This document shows positions 1-8,315 of a stretch of DNA of 64,000 nt, piece by piece. Made by a program: the position numbers and the translations under genes. Source of the stretch: Burkholderiales bacterium 67-32 (GTDB lineage: Bacteria; Pseudomonadota; Gammaproteobacteria; Burkholderiales; Burkholderiaceae_B); assembly GCA_001898625.1 (NCBI GenBank), contig MKUP01000023.1, forward strand, positions 186,001-250,000, read 5' to 3'. Position 1 is the stretch's first letter. Every line of letters begins with the position of its first letter. The notes under the pieces are model-generated. The model saw nothing but the letters and a program-made list of their open reading frames with translations, was not told the origin of the DNA and ran no database searches.

Positions 1-141
1 GCGGATCATCGGCTTGAAGCCGTCGTGCGCGGTCTTGGGGCCGCAGAAATCGAGCTGGACGATGTCCGAGGCGACGCGGCCGTCCTTCATGGCCGCGGCC
101 ACGGGGGAGTCCGCCAGGTTGGTCTTGAGCGTGACGGTCAT
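1..141 (-). CDS. Partial gene, putative 4,5-dihydroxyphthalate decarboxylase-like / binding-protein-fold protein (N-terminus only)
   Basis: Only the first 47 codons are present; the rest lies beyond the left edge. The start is an ATG 5 nt after the stop of the amidohydrolase gene, so it looks like the last visible gene of a minus-strand operon. The N-terminus has a beta-strand-like start (TLKTNLADSPV) followed by LDFCGPKTAHDGFKPMIR. That pattern recalls proteins annotated next to phthalate-type decarboxylases that share the periplasmic-binding-protein-2 fold. The neighbouring 1049-2035 gene is of that family, so a paralogue is plausible. Function is inferred from a short fragment and context only. 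Confidence 0.5.
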   Translation of the reverse strand, partial: MTVTLKTNLADSPVAAAMKDGRVASDIVQLDFCGPKTAHDGFKPMIR

Positions 142-146
142 GGGGG

Positions 147-1001
147 TCAGTCCTTCAGCACGGGGTAGAGCTTCTGCGCGGTGCCGGCCATGATCCAGTG
201 CTGGTCGGCGGCGGGCAGGAAGGCGATGTAGTCCTTGAGCGCCTTGACGATGTCGGCCAGGCTGTCCTCGGCGGCGGGGAAGTTGGAGCCCCAGGCGATG
301 CGGTCGGCGCCGAATTCCTGGACCACGCGGCCGAAGAAGGTCTCGGGCGTGGCCTTGCCGGAATACGCGGACTCGGTATTGCGGCTGCTGAGCTTGAGGT
401 AGAGATTCTTGAAGCGGGCCAGGTCGAACAGGTGCTGGGCGCCGGCATAGGGCGGGCCGCTGCTGATGTCCGGCTTCATCATGTGGTCGACGATGGCCAG
501 GGTCCCGGGAAAGGCGGTCAGCAGCTTCTCCAGCGCCGGGATGGCGGCCTTGGTGATCTGCACGCACACGGGGATGCCCAGTTCGCCCGCCAGGCCCCAG
601 GCGGGATGCAGGGCGGGGTCCTCCAGCGTGGGTGCCTGGCCCGGCATGGTGCTGCCGGTGGTGAAGATGCGCAGGCCGGCCAGACCGCGTCCGGTCCAGT
701 AGCGGATCTTCTGCGTGGCGTCGGGGGCGAGCATGTCGACCGAGTAGACGCCGGCGTAGCGCTTGGGCTGCGCGGCGATGGAGTCGGCCACGTAGGAATT
801 GTCGAAGCCGTAGGTGGTCGACGAGTGGACGATGGCGGCCTTGTCGATGCCGACGGCGTCCATGGCCGCGGCATATTGTTCGAAGGTTGCCGGCCGGGTG
901 GCGGACCAGCCCGAGCGTTCGCCGCCCAGCGGGTCGAGCGGGTAGCGGGTGGTGTCGGGCGAGATGATGTGCGGATGGATGTCGATCAGGCGTGTGGTCA
1001 T
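147..1001 (-). CDS. Amidohydrolase family 2 protein (LigI-like TIM-barrel hydrolase)
   Basis: A 284-residue metal-dependent hydrolase of the amidohydrolase-2 superfamily, which includes 2-pyrone-4,6-dicarboxylate lactonase (LigI). The N-terminal DIHPH matches the HxH metal site of strand 1. Later come VDHMMKP and WGSNFP, typical of strand-end metal and acid positions near the C-terminus. The start at MTTRLIDIHPH was preferred over an in-frame ATG five codons upstream, because DIHPH then sits at the usual distance from the start. It is clearly homologous to the 5083-5985 protein (shared NSYVAD and VYSVDML/VFSVDML blocks), so the two divergent arms carry duplicated hydrolases. A lactone or ring-opened aromatic acid is the likely substrate type; the exact one is unknown. 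Confidence 0.8.
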   Translation of the reverse strand: MTTRLIDIHPHIISPDTTRYPLDPLGGERSGWSATRPATFEQYAAAMDAVGIDKAAIVHSSTTYGFDNSYVADSIAAQPKRYAGVYSVDMLAPDATQKIRYWTGRGLAGLRIFTTGSTMPGQAPTLEDPALHPAWGLAGELGIPVCVQITKAAIPALEKLLTAFPGTLAIVDHMMKPDISSGPPYAGAQHLFDLARFKNLYLKLSSRNTESAYSGKATPETFFGRVVQEFGADRIAWGSNFPAAEDSLADIVKALKDYIAFLPAADQHWIMAGTAQKLYPVLKD

Positions 1002-1048
1002 GGCGGTGTCGCGCAAAGAATGGGTGTCGTCGGAAAGGCCGCGCCGGG

Positions 1049-2035
1049 TCAGGCGCCGACGTCGATGAACATGTCGTCGACGGCGTAGCGCTTCTTGAGC
1101 AGGCCTTGCTGGTGGCAGTAATTCATCATGGCCTCGATGGACGGCCGGTTGGCCTCGATGCCGTAGGGCAGGGGATCGCCCACGATGCGGCCCATGGCGC
1201 GGTAGTGCTCGTCCTTGTCCGATACCGATTCACCGGCGGCGAGCTGGCGCAGGTAGATGTTTTTCGAGGCCAGGAAGGCGTCGTACAGGGCCTTGCCCAG
1301 CCACGGGTGCCGGGCCAGCACTTCGTCCTTGACGGTGATCAGGCCGTGCACGGGATAGATGCCGGTCTTGCGGTACCACTCGGCCTCGAGCCGGTCGGCA
1401 TCAGGGAACATTTCGAGGTATTCCGGCGGCTTGATGCGTCCGCCCGCCTGCCAGCCGTCGGCCGGCGCGCCGGCGCGGCCGATGCCGGCGTTGTCGGTGA
1501 ACGCGGCGGAAAGGTAGCCGCTGGCCATCAGGTCCACCAGCGACTTGCCGTCCCGGGCCTGCTCGACGTTGGGCGGCAGTTGCAGCGAGGAGACGTGTTC
1601 CTCGTCGTCCACCACCCAGGTGATGCGCGAGTTGTCGACGCCGTAGTCGTTGGTCAGGATGCCGCGCGTCCAGATGCCGGTGGTGACCGAGTAGGCGCGC
1701 ACGCCCGCGCGCTTGCCTTCGAGGTCGCGCGGTTCGCGGATGCCGGCATCGTCGCGGTAGACCAGGCCGGCGTGGTGGAAGCGGCGGAAGATGAAGACGG
1801 GCAACGCCTTGAACGGGGCGCCGGCCTCGCGGGCGATCATGTAGGTGGCGGGAGCCATTTCGCAGACGTCGAATTCGACGTCGCGCACCATGCGCCGGAA
1901 GGCGGCGATGATGGGCTTGATCTCGACGAAGTCCGGCTGGACACCGTCGATGGGCACGTCGCCGCGCTTGAGCGCGGCGGTGTGGCCGTAAGTGGCGATG
2001 GCAATTTTCAGGGGCAGGGGTTGCTTGGATGTCAT
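1049..2035 (-). CDS. 4,5-dihydroxyphthalate decarboxylase-like protein
   Basis: A 328-residue protein resembling the Pht5/OphC-type 4,5-dihydroxyphthalate decarboxylases. These are built on a periplasmic-binding-protein-like fold but act in the cytoplasm. Family-like blocks are KIAIATYGHTAALKRG at the N-terminus, FDVCEMAPATYMIA near residue 60, and FRRFHHAGLVYR followed by a segment on entry into the protein core. No signal peptide is seen, unlike the Bug receptors nearby. It lies in the operon Bug receptor, RraA-type aldolase, this gene, amidohydrolase. Many proteins of this family are uncharacterised, so the substrate should not be assumed to be 4,5-dihydroxyphthalate itself. Confidence 0.72.
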   Translation of the reverse strand: MTSKQPLPLKIAIATYGHTAALKRGDVPIDGVQPDFVEIKPIIAAFRRMVRDVEFDVCEMAPATYMIAREAGAPFKALPVFIFRRFHHAGLVYRDDAGIREPRDLEGKRAGVRAYSVTTGIWTRGILTNDYGVDNSRITWVVDDEEHVSSLQLPPNVEQARDGKSLVDLMASGYLSAAFTDNAGIGRAGAPADGWQAGGRIKPPEYLEMFPDADRLEAEWYRKTGIYPVHGLITVKDEVLARHPWLGKALYDAFLASKNIYLRQLAAGESVSDKDEHYRAMGRIVGDPLPYGIEANRPSIEAMMNYCHQQGLLKKRYAVDDMFIDVGA

Positions 2036-2075
2036 GGCTGCTTGGTCGGAGGGAAGGCGGGAATGGTGTGGAGGG

Positions 2076-2783
2076 TCAGGCGTCCAGCTTGGCCAGATCC
2101 TCTGCGCAATCGACGTAAAGGAGGCCGGCGGCTTCGAGGCCCTGGCGCATGTTGGCCACGTCCAGCGACAGCTCGCCCGCCAGGTAGCGCTTGCGCGACT
2201 TTTCTTCCTTGGCGGTGCGCTGGCGCGCCAGCTCCAGCGTGCGGGCGATCTCCAGGCGCGGCACGACCACCACGCCGTCGTCGTCCGCCACGATGGCGTC
2301 GCCCGGGTTCACGTTCATGCCGGCGCACACCACCGGCAGGTTGACGTGGCCCAGCGTGGCCTTGACCGTGCCGCGTGCGGAGATGGCGCGCGACCAGACG
2401 GGAAAGCGCATCTCGGTCAGCGTCCGCACGTCGCGGCAGCCGGCGTCGATGACCACGCCCTGGATGCCGCGCGTCTTGAGCGAGGTGCAGATCAGGTCGC
2501 CGATCATGCCGTCGGTGTTCTCGCACATGACGCCGACCACCAGGATGTCGCCGGGTCGGCATTGTTCGATGGCCGCGTGCAGCATCCAGTTGTCGCCCGG
2601 CGCGGTCAGGGCGGTCACGGCCGATCCGGCGATGCTGGCGCCGGCGTAGATGGGGCGCAGGTACGGCGCCATCAGACCGGCGCGCCCAATGGCCTCGTGC
2701 ACGGTGGCCACGCCGTGCGTGGCCAGCTCGGCGATGAGGTCCTGCGGGCCGCGCGGGATGTTGCGTACGACGACGTTCTTCAT
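2076..2783 (-). CDS. RraA / HMG-CHA aldolase family protein (LigK-like)
   Basis: A 235-residue protein of the RraA-like fold that includes 4-hydroxy-4-methyl-2-oxoglutarate / 4-carboxy-4-hydroxy-2-oxoadipate (CHA) aldolases such as LigK, GalC and ProA. The signature IDAGCRDV is at residues 112-119, with R117-D118 matching the Arg-Asp pair that binds substrate and metal in this class II aldolase. PGDNWMLHAA near residue 62 supplies the other active-site loop. The start MKNVVV is 11 nt after the upstream Bug gene. With the LigJ-like hydratase at 5982-6989, it could form the last two steps to pyruvate plus oxaloacetate. The length and C-terminal helix fit aldolases better than RNase E inhibitors. 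Confidence 0.78.
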   Translation of the reverse strand: MKNVVVRNIPRGPQDLIAELATHGVATVHEAIGRAGLMAPYLRPIYAGASIAGSAVTALTAPGDNWMLHAAIEQCRPGDILVVGVMCENTDGMIGDLICTSLKTRGIQGVVIDAGCRDVRTLTEMRFPVWSRAISARGTVKATLGHVNLPVVCAGMNVNPGDAIVADDDGVVVVPRLEIARTLELARQRTAKEEKSRKRYLAGELSLDVANMRQGLEAAGLLYVDCAEDLAKLDA

Positions 2784-2794
2784 GTTGCTCTCGG

Positions 2795-3784
2795 TCAGTT
2801 GATGGGGATGTTCGCCTTCTCGATCACCGCCTTCCATTTGGCGATGTCGGCCTTCATCAGGGCGCGCGATTCGTCCACGCCCAGGGCATAGGGTTCGGAA
2901 TTCATTTCGCGCAGCTTCTGCGCGACTTCGGGCGAATTGACGGCGGCCACGAAGGCCTGGTTCAGCTTGTCGATGATGGCGCGCGGCGTGCCCTGGCGGA
3001 TCGACACGCCGTTCCACGACGCGACCACGTAGCCGTCCAGGCCGCTTTCGGCGGTGGTCGGCACGTCCGGCAGGTTGGCATTGCGGCTGTCGGCCGAGAT
3101 GGCCAGCGCGCGCACCGCGCCGCTCTTGATCGAGGACAGCATGGGCGGCACGAAGTCGAAGCCCACGTCGATGTCGCCGGAGCGTACGCCGGTCAGCAGC
3201 GCGGCACTGGTCTTGTAGGGAATGGTCTCGGCCTTGATGCCCGCCACCGACTTGAACAGCTCGGCACCCAGGTGCTGGCTCGACCCGACGTTGGTGGTGC
3301 CCAGGCTTAGCTTGCCGGGGTTGGCCTTGGCATAGGCGATGAGTTCCTTCAGGTTATGAAAGCGCGAATCGGGCTTGACCGTCAGGATCAGGTTGAACCT
3401 GGACAGCGTGGCGACCTGGGTGAAGTCATCCACGATGCTGTAGGGCAGGTCCTTGACCAGCGTCTGGGTGATGGCCGTGCCGTTGCCGCCCTGCACGAGC
3501 GTGTAGCCGTCGGCGGGGGCTTGCAGGCCGGCCTGGAATGATTGCACGCCACCCGCGCTGGGCTTGTTGTCGATCACGATCTGCTGGCCCAGGATTTCGC
3601 TGACCTTCTGCGTGACCACGCGCGCGGTCAGGTCGCCGATGCCGCCGGGGCCGTAGGGCAGGTACATCCGGATCGGCCGATCCGGATAGTCGGCCGCGGC
3701 GGCCGGAGGGGGAATGCCGGCCGACAGCGCGGCGGCGAAGAGAACGGCGGGGTACTTCAGCATGCGCAATGCGGGGAATGTCAC
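2795..3784 (-). CDS. Bug/TctC-family periplasmic solute-binding protein (first gene of left arm)
   Basis: A 329-residue tripartite tricarboxylate transporter receptor. I chose the GTG start at 3784 because a GGAG lies 7 nt upstream of it; the ATG seven codons later has no comparable site. The N-terminus is a Sec signal peptide ending near AAAADYPDRPIR. Family blocks follow: LPYGPGGIGDLTAR, the NKPSAGG loop, PADGYTLV and PYKTSAALLTGVRSGDIDVGF. No permease is encoded nearby, so this is an orphan receptor that would borrow a TctAB or act in sensing. It is a close paralogue of the divergent Bug protein at 4059-5039 (both have SSQHL/STQHL-type and KWKAVIE blocks). Confidence 0.9.
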   Translation of the reverse strand: MTFPALRMLKYPAVLFAAALSAGIPPPAAAADYPDRPIRMYLPYGPGGIGDLTARVVTQKVSEILGQQIVIDNKPSAGGVQSFQAGLQAPADGYTLVQGGNGTAITQTLVKDLPYSIVDDFTQVATLSRFNLILTVKPDSRFHNLKELIAYAKANPGKLSLGTTNVGSSQHLGAELFKSVAGIKAETIPYKTSAALLTGVRSGDIDVGFDFVPPMLSSIKSGAVRALAISADSRNANLPDVPTTAESGLDGYVVASWNGVSIRQGTPRAIIDKLNQAFVAAVNSPEVAQKLREMNSEPYALGVDESRALMKADIAKWKAVIEKANIPIN

Positions 3785-3871
3785 GGCTTGTCTCCTTGTC
3801 CCGGCGTTCGGGGTGCGCCGATGTGGATGTCGTACTGGCGAGGATGGTTGCATGCGAGGCGCCGGGGGTCT

Positions 3872-3971
3872 ATTGAGTAAAACTTCCTCGGGGTTGAGCG
3901 GATGGTTAAGACGGTCTCGCGAAACGGCCGGGGTTGAGCGTTTCCTCAAGTCACCGGAAGCATTACTCAAT
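3872..3971. promoter_or_regulatory. Divergent promoter/operator region with nested repeats
   Basis: The 274-bp gap between the two divergent Bug genes holds several ordered repeats. CGGGGTTGAGCG occurs twice, 40 bp apart, ending at 3900 and 3940. The second copy starts an inverted repeat TTGAG-N6-CTCAA at 3934-3949. An outer pair, ATTGAGTAA at 3872-3880 and TTACTCAAT at 3963-3971, brackets them. This is what an operator for a cooperatively binding regulator of both arms could look like. No regulator gene is encoded beside it, and no strong sigma-70 boxes stand out. Confidence 0.4.
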
Positions 3972-4058
3972 GGATGCGCGCGCCTGGCCGCCGCAGAATG
4001 CGGAATGCCTGCGCGGACCCGGTGCCCGTACGCGGGCCCACAAGATCCAGGAGACGCC

Positions 4059-5039
4059 ATGCACCCCAGGAATGTTCTTGCCCGAGCGGGAGGCGCGGCG
4101 GTGCTCGCGCTGGCCGCGGCGGGCGTGTATGCCCAGGGCCAGCCTTATCCTTCCAAGCCGATCACCATCGTCGTGGCCTTTGGCCCCGGCGGCGCGGGCG
4201 ATCTCGTCACGCGCAAGGTGGCGCAGGCCATGTCGGCGCGCATCGGCCAGCCGGTGGTGGTTGAGAACAAGCCGGGCGCCGGCGCGGCGGCCGCGGCCGT
4301 GGCGGTGGCCCAGGCCCGCCCCGATGGCTATACGGCGCTGTTGACCGGCAATGGCACGGCCATCAGCTCCGTGCTGTTCAAGAGCCTGCCGTACAGCCTG
4401 TCGCGCGACTTCCGGCACGTCTCGTCCGTGGCTTCGTTCGACCTGGCGCTGATTACCGACGGCAGCTCGCGCTTCAAGTCGGTGGCCGACGTCATCGCCT
4501 ACGCCAAGGCGAACCCGGGCAAGCTCAACATCGGGACCTCGCGCATAGGCAGCACGCAGCATCTGGCGGCCGAGCTGTTCAAGTCCATGGCCGGCATCGA
4601 CGCCGTCAGCATTCCGTACAAGACCACGGGCGACATGATCGCGGCCGTGCGCGCGGGCGACGTGCAGGTGGCGTTCGAAGTGCTGTCGCCCATCCTGGGC
4701 CAGTTATCCGCCGGCAGCGTCAAGGCCATCGGCGTGACGTCCGCCCGGCGCTTTCCTGGCCTGCCGGACGTACCCACGGTGGCGGAAGGCGGCGTGCCGG
4801 GCTTCGAGGCTTCGTCCTGGGCCGGCATCAGCGTGCCCGCAGCCACGCCCGCGCCGGTGGTCGAGCGCCTGTCGCGCGAGATCCGAGCGGCGGTGGAGTC
4901 GCCCGAGGTCCAGTCTTCGCTGGAAGCCATGGGCTATGTGGCCAGTGCCAGCACGCCGGCCGAGATGACCGCGCGCATCGAGCGCGACGCCGCGAAGTGG
5001 AAGGCGGTCATCGAGACCGCCGAAATCCCGTTGCAATAA
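4059..5039 (+). CDS. Bug/TctC-family periplasmic solute-binding protein (first gene of right arm)
   Basis: A 326-residue Bug receptor starting at ATG 4059 with GGAG 5 nt upstream. The signal peptide (MHPRNVLARAGGAAVLALAA...) ends around VYAQGQ. Typical family features are VVAFGPGGAGDLVTRK, VVENKPGAG, PDGYTALL and SIPYKTTGDM. It opens the plus-strand arm with two amidohydrolase genes. It resembles the divergent 2795-3784 protein more than the other five Bug proteins in this window, with shared GNGTAI and AYAKANPGKL blocks. The pair therefore looks like an inverted duplication that has diverged. The ligand is probably a carboxylic aromatic acid or a breakdown product, by context only. Confidence 0.9.
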   Translation: MHPRNVLARAGGAAVLALAAAGVYAQGQPYPSKPITIVVAFGPGGAGDLVTRKVAQAMSARIGQPVVVENKPGAGAAAAAVAVAQARPDGYTALLTGNGTAISSVLFKSLPYSLSRDFRHVSSVASFDLALITDGSSRFKSVADVIAYAKANPGKLNIGTSRIGSTQHLAAELFKSMAGIDAVSIPYKTTGDMIAAVRAGDVQVAFEVLSPILGQLSAGSVKAIGVTSARRFPGLPDVPTVAEGGVPGFEASSWAGISVPAATPAPVVERLSREIRAAVESPEVQSSLEAMGYVASASTPAEMTARIERDAAKWKAVIETAEIPLQ

Positions 5040-5082
5040 ACCGCGACCCCGTTTTCCACACGCCATCCAGGACAGGCACCGC

Positions 5083-5985
5083 ATGAAGCGCAGAGTCGTA
5101 GACATCCACCCGCACGTCATCAGCACCGATACCCGCGCCTATCCGCGCGATCCGTTGTGGGGCCGGCCATCGGTGTGGTCGCAGGAGCGGCCCGCCAGCA
5201 CGGAACAATTGCTGCAGGCCATGGACGAGGCGGGCGTGGCCCGGGCCGCCATCGTGCAGGCATCGACCTGCTACGGCCATGACAACAGCTACGTGGCCGA
5301 TGCGGTGGCGGCGCATCCCGATCGTTTCACCGGTGTCTTTTCCGTGGACATGCTGGTGGCCGACGCGCCCGCGCGCATGCGGCACTGGGTGGGGCGCGGG
5401 TTGACGGGGCTGCGCCTGTTCACCGCGGGCAGCACCGTGGAAGGGCAGGTTCCCGGCCTGGACGATCCGCGCAGCTTTCCCGCATGGGACTGCGCCGCCG
5501 ACCTGGGCCTGCCGGTGTGCGTGCAGATGCGCATCGCCGGCGTGCCGCAGCTGCGGGTGCTGCTGGCGCGCTATCCGCGCGTGCCCATCGTGCTCGACCA
5601 TTTCTTCGCGCTGCCGCTGGACGAAGGGCCGCCCTACGCGTCGGCGCAGGAGCTGTTCCGCCTGGCGGCGCATCCGAACGTCCATTTGAAGCTGACCCCG
5701 GTCATCCTGGCCAAGGCGCATCTGGGCCAGGCCAGTCCGCAATCCTTCTTCGGGCGCGCGCTGGCCGAGTTCGGCGCCGCGCGCATCGCCTGGGGCTCGA
5801 ACTTCCCCGCCACCGCGGGATCGCTGAAAACCCTCCTGGACGAGGCGCAGCAGGCGCTGGCCTGGGCGGGCGACGACGATCTCGCCTGGATCTTCCACCG
5901 GACGGCTGAACGCCTGTATCCGGCATTGCGGGCCGATGCCGGCCCGACCACGACTCACGACGACAGGAGCAAGGAGTCCGCATGA
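5083..5985 (+). CDS. Amidohydrolase family 2 protein (paralogue of 147-1001)
   Basis: A 300-residue metal-dependent hydrolase of the LigI/ACMSD-related amidohydrolase group. The start MKRRVVDIHPH puts the HxH metal motif at residues 9-11. VLDHFFALPL mid-sequence and WGSNFPAT near the C-terminus are the other family positions. Several N-terminal blocks are shared with the left-arm protein (for example HDNSYVADAVAAHP and FSVDML). The gene is 43 nt after the Bug receptor and overlaps the next gene by 4 nt, so the three are co-transcribed and probably act on one pathway. Confidence 0.8.
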   Translation: MKRRVVDIHPHVISTDTRAYPRDPLWGRPSVWSQERPASTEQLLQAMDEAGVARAAIVQASTCYGHDNSYVADAVAAHPDRFTGVFSVDMLVADAPARMRHWVGRGLTGLRLFTAGSTVEGQVPGLDDPRSFPAWDCAADLGLPVCVQMRIAGVPQLRVLLARYPRVPIVLDHFFALPLDEGPPYASAQELFRLAAHPNVHLKLTPVILAKAHLGQASPQSFFGRALAEFGAARIAWGSNFPATAGSLKTLLDEAQQALAWAGDDDLAWIFHRTAERLYPALRADAGPTTTHDDRSKESA

Positions 5986-6989
5986 TCATCGATTGCCACG
6001 GTCACTACACGACCGCGCCCGAAGCCTTGAACGAGTACCGGCGCCTGCAGGTGTCGGCCTGCGAATGCGGAAAGTGCGAGATCTTCCCGCGCCCCGTCAT
6101 CTCGGACGACCAGATACGCGAAAGCCTGGAGACCAAGCAACTGCGCATCCAGCGCGAACGCGGCACCGACCTGACGATCTTCTCGCCGCGCGCGGTCGGC
6201 ATGGGCCACCACATCGGCGACCTGCAGACCAGCAACGAATGGGCCATCGTCTGCAACGACCTCATCCATCGCGCCTGCCAGCTGTACCCGGAGAAATTCG
6301 CGGGGGTCTGCCAGTTGCCGCAGAGTCCGGGCGTGGAGCCGGCCAAGTGCATACCCGAGCTCGAACGCTGCGTGAAAGAGCTGGGCTTCATCGGCTGCAA
6401 CCTGAACCCCGATCCCACGGGCGGCTACTGGAAGGATCCGCCGCTGCACGACAAGTGGTGGTATCCGCTGTACGAGAAGATGGTCGAGTTGGACGTGCCG
6501 GCCATGATCCACGTGAGCGGTTCCTGCAATCCGCATTTCCATGCGACCGGCGCGCACTACATCAACGGCGACACGACCGCCTTCATGCAGTTCTTGACGT
6601 CCTCGTTGTTCAAGGATTTCCCGACGCTCAAGTTCATCATCCCGCACGGCGGCGGCGCGGTGCCCTATCACTGGGGGCGCTATCGCGGACTGGCGCAGGA
6701 CATGGGCCTGCCGCCGCTCAAGGAACTGCTGCTGCAGAATGTGTTCTTCGACACCTGCGTCTACCATCAGCCGGGCATAGACCTGCTGCTGAAGGTGATC
6801 CCGCCGGAGAACATCCTGTTCGCGTCCGAGACCGTGGGCGCGGTGCGCGGGGTGGACCCCGAGACCGGCCATCACTTCGACGATACGCGCCGCTACATCG
6901 ACGCCGCCGACCTGGGCGACGCCGACAAGGCGAGCATCTACTCGGGCAATGCCTACCGGGTGTACGGCAGGCTGAAGAACCGGGCCTAG
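5982..6989 (+). CDS. ligJ: 4-oxalomesaconate hydratase-like amidohydrolase
   Basis: A 335-residue protein that follows the LigJ family closely. It starts MIIDCHGHYTTAP with the HxH metal site at residues 6-8, has LNPDPTGGYW, then PLHDKWWYPLYEKM, PHGGGAVPYHWGRY and ending GNAYRVYGRL. LigJ adds water to 4-oxalomesaconate to give 4-carboxy-4-hydroxy-2-oxoadipate, the substrate of the RraA-type aldolase encoded at 2076-2783 on the other arm. The start ATG overlaps the previous stop (ATGA). The gene ends 4 nt inside the convergent tolC gene. A related hydratase for a substituted analogue is the main alternative. Confidence 0.75.
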   Translation: MIIDCHGHYTTAPEALNEYRRLQVSACECGKCEIFPRPVISDDQIRESLETKQLRIQRERGTDLTIFSPRAVGMGHHIGDLQTSNEWAIVCNDLIHRACQLYPEKFAGVCQLPQSPGVEPAKCIPELERCVKELGFIGCNLNPDPTGGYWKDPPLHDKWWYPLYEKMVELDVPAMIHVSGSCNPHFHATGAHYINGDTTAFMQFLTSSLFKDFPTLKFIIPHGGGAVPYHWGRYRGLAQDMGLPPLKELLLQNVFFDTCVYHQPGIDLLLKVIPPENILFASETVGAVRGVDPETGHHFDDTRRYIDAADLGDADKASIYSGNAYRVYGRLKNRA

Positions 6990-8299
6990 CGCAGCAGCCC
7001 GTTGACCTGCCGGACGTCGTCTTCCGACAGGATGCCGGACGCGGCCTTCAGCCGCAGGCCCGACAGCAGCGCGTCGTAGCGCGCCTTGGCCAGGTCGCGT
7101 TCGGTCGAATAGAGCTGCTGCTGGGCGTTCAGCACATCGATGTTGATGCGCACGCCCACTTCATAGCCGGTCTTGTTGGCATCCAGCGCGCTGCGGCTGG
7201 AGACTTGCGCCGCCTCCAGCGCGCGGACCTGGGCCAGCCCGGCGTTCACGCCCTGGAACGCGACGCGCGTGTTCTGGATCGCGGCCCGGCGGGCGACCTC
7301 CAGGTCGTTGCGGGCCTTCTCGGACAGCGCGACGGCCTCGTCCACCTTGGACGTGGTGCCGAAGCCGGCGAAGATGGGCACCGAGACCTGCACGCCCACC
7401 GAGCGCGTGGTGTAGAAATCGTTGACCACGGTCTGCCCGACCAGGCCGCGCGTGCGCGCCACGTTGGCGGCCAGATCGACCGCGGGGTAGTGCCCGCTCT
7501 TGGCGATTTCTATGCCGCGCTTGGCGATCTCGCTATTGAGGGTGGCCTGGGCGACCGCCAGGTTGTTGGCCGTGGCCTGTTCGGTCCAGGCGTCGATCCG
7601 GGCCGGCTGCGGCGCGGGCACGTTGACGGTGGGCGGTAGCTTGGCCAGGTCGCCCGAGGGCGCGCCGATGATCTGCTGCAGCGCGCCGATGCGGACCGCC
7701 AGGTCGGACTCGGCCTGGATCTCCTGGGCCTGGGCCAGGTCGTAGCGCGCCTGGGCCTCGTAGGTGTCGGTGATGGTGGCCGTGCCGATCTCGAAATTGC
7801 GCTTGGCCGATTCGAGCTGTTCCGAGATGGCGATTTTCTGGGCGCCGATGAAGGCCAGGTTGTCCTGCGCCGCCAGCACGTCGAAATAGGCCTGCGCCAC
7901 CCGCAGGATCAGGTCCTGGCGCCCCTGGGCGAGCTGGGTTTCGCCGACGGCCACCTGCAGCTTGGACTGTTCGTAGGTCTGCCAGCCCGACCAGCGGAAC
8001 AGCGGCTGGATCAGTTGCAGCGTATAGGTTTCGTTCGTGTAGGTCACGCCCGGCAGGCGGGTCGTGGAGGCCTCGCCGCGGCTGCCGGCGAGCGAGATGG
8101 CGGGCAGCAGCGAGGCACGCGCCTGGGGCAGTTTTTCAAGCGTGGCGGTATAGGCCGAGCGCACCGACGCGAAGGTCGCATCGTTGGCCAGCGCCGACTG
8201 GTAGGCCTGCTCCAGGTCCAGTGCCGCGACCGCAGGAACGAAAGCGCAGGCGCCGAACAGCGCGCATAGCGTCTGGACGTAGTACGGCCTGGCGCGCAT
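6986..8299 (-). CDS. tolC: TolC family outer membrane efflux protein
   Basis: A 437-residue type I secretion / efflux outer membrane channel. A signal peptide (MRARPYYVQTLCALFGACAF...) is followed by the TolC repeat start DLEQAYQSALANDATFASVR. Two homologous helical halves follow (LPQARASLLPAISL and YDLAQAQEIQAESDLA regions). The C-terminal half begins with GHYPAVDLAANVAR and ends NVLNAQQQLYSTERDLAKARYD, the classic TolC tail. I used ATG 8299 (GGAG 9 nt upstream) rather than an in-frame GTG two codons earlier. No inner-membrane pump or adaptor gene is adjacent, so it probably serves several systems, as TolC does in relatives. Confidence 0.93.
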   Translation of the reverse strand: MRARPYYVQTLCALFGACAFVPAVAALDLEQAYQSALANDATFASVRSAYTATLEKLPQARASLLPAISLAGSRGEASTTRLPGVTYTNETYTLQLIQPLFRWSGWQTYEQSKLQVAVGETQLAQGRQDLILRVAQAYFDVLAAQDNLAFIGAQKIAISEQLESAKRNFEIGTATITDTYEAQARYDLAQAQEIQAESDLAVRIGALQQIIGAPSGDLAKLPPTVNVPAPQPARIDAWTEQATANNLAVAQATLNSEIAKRGIEIAKSGHYPAVDLAANVARTRGLVGQTVVNDFYTTRSVGVQVSVPIFAGFGTTSKVDEAVALSEKARNDLEVARRAAIQNTRVAFQGVNAGLAQVRALEAAQVSSRSALDANKTGYEVGVRINIDVLNAQQQLYSTERDLAKARYDALLSGLRLKAASGILSEDDVRQVNGLLR

Positions 8300-8315
8300 G
8301 GGCACGAAGCTCCGC

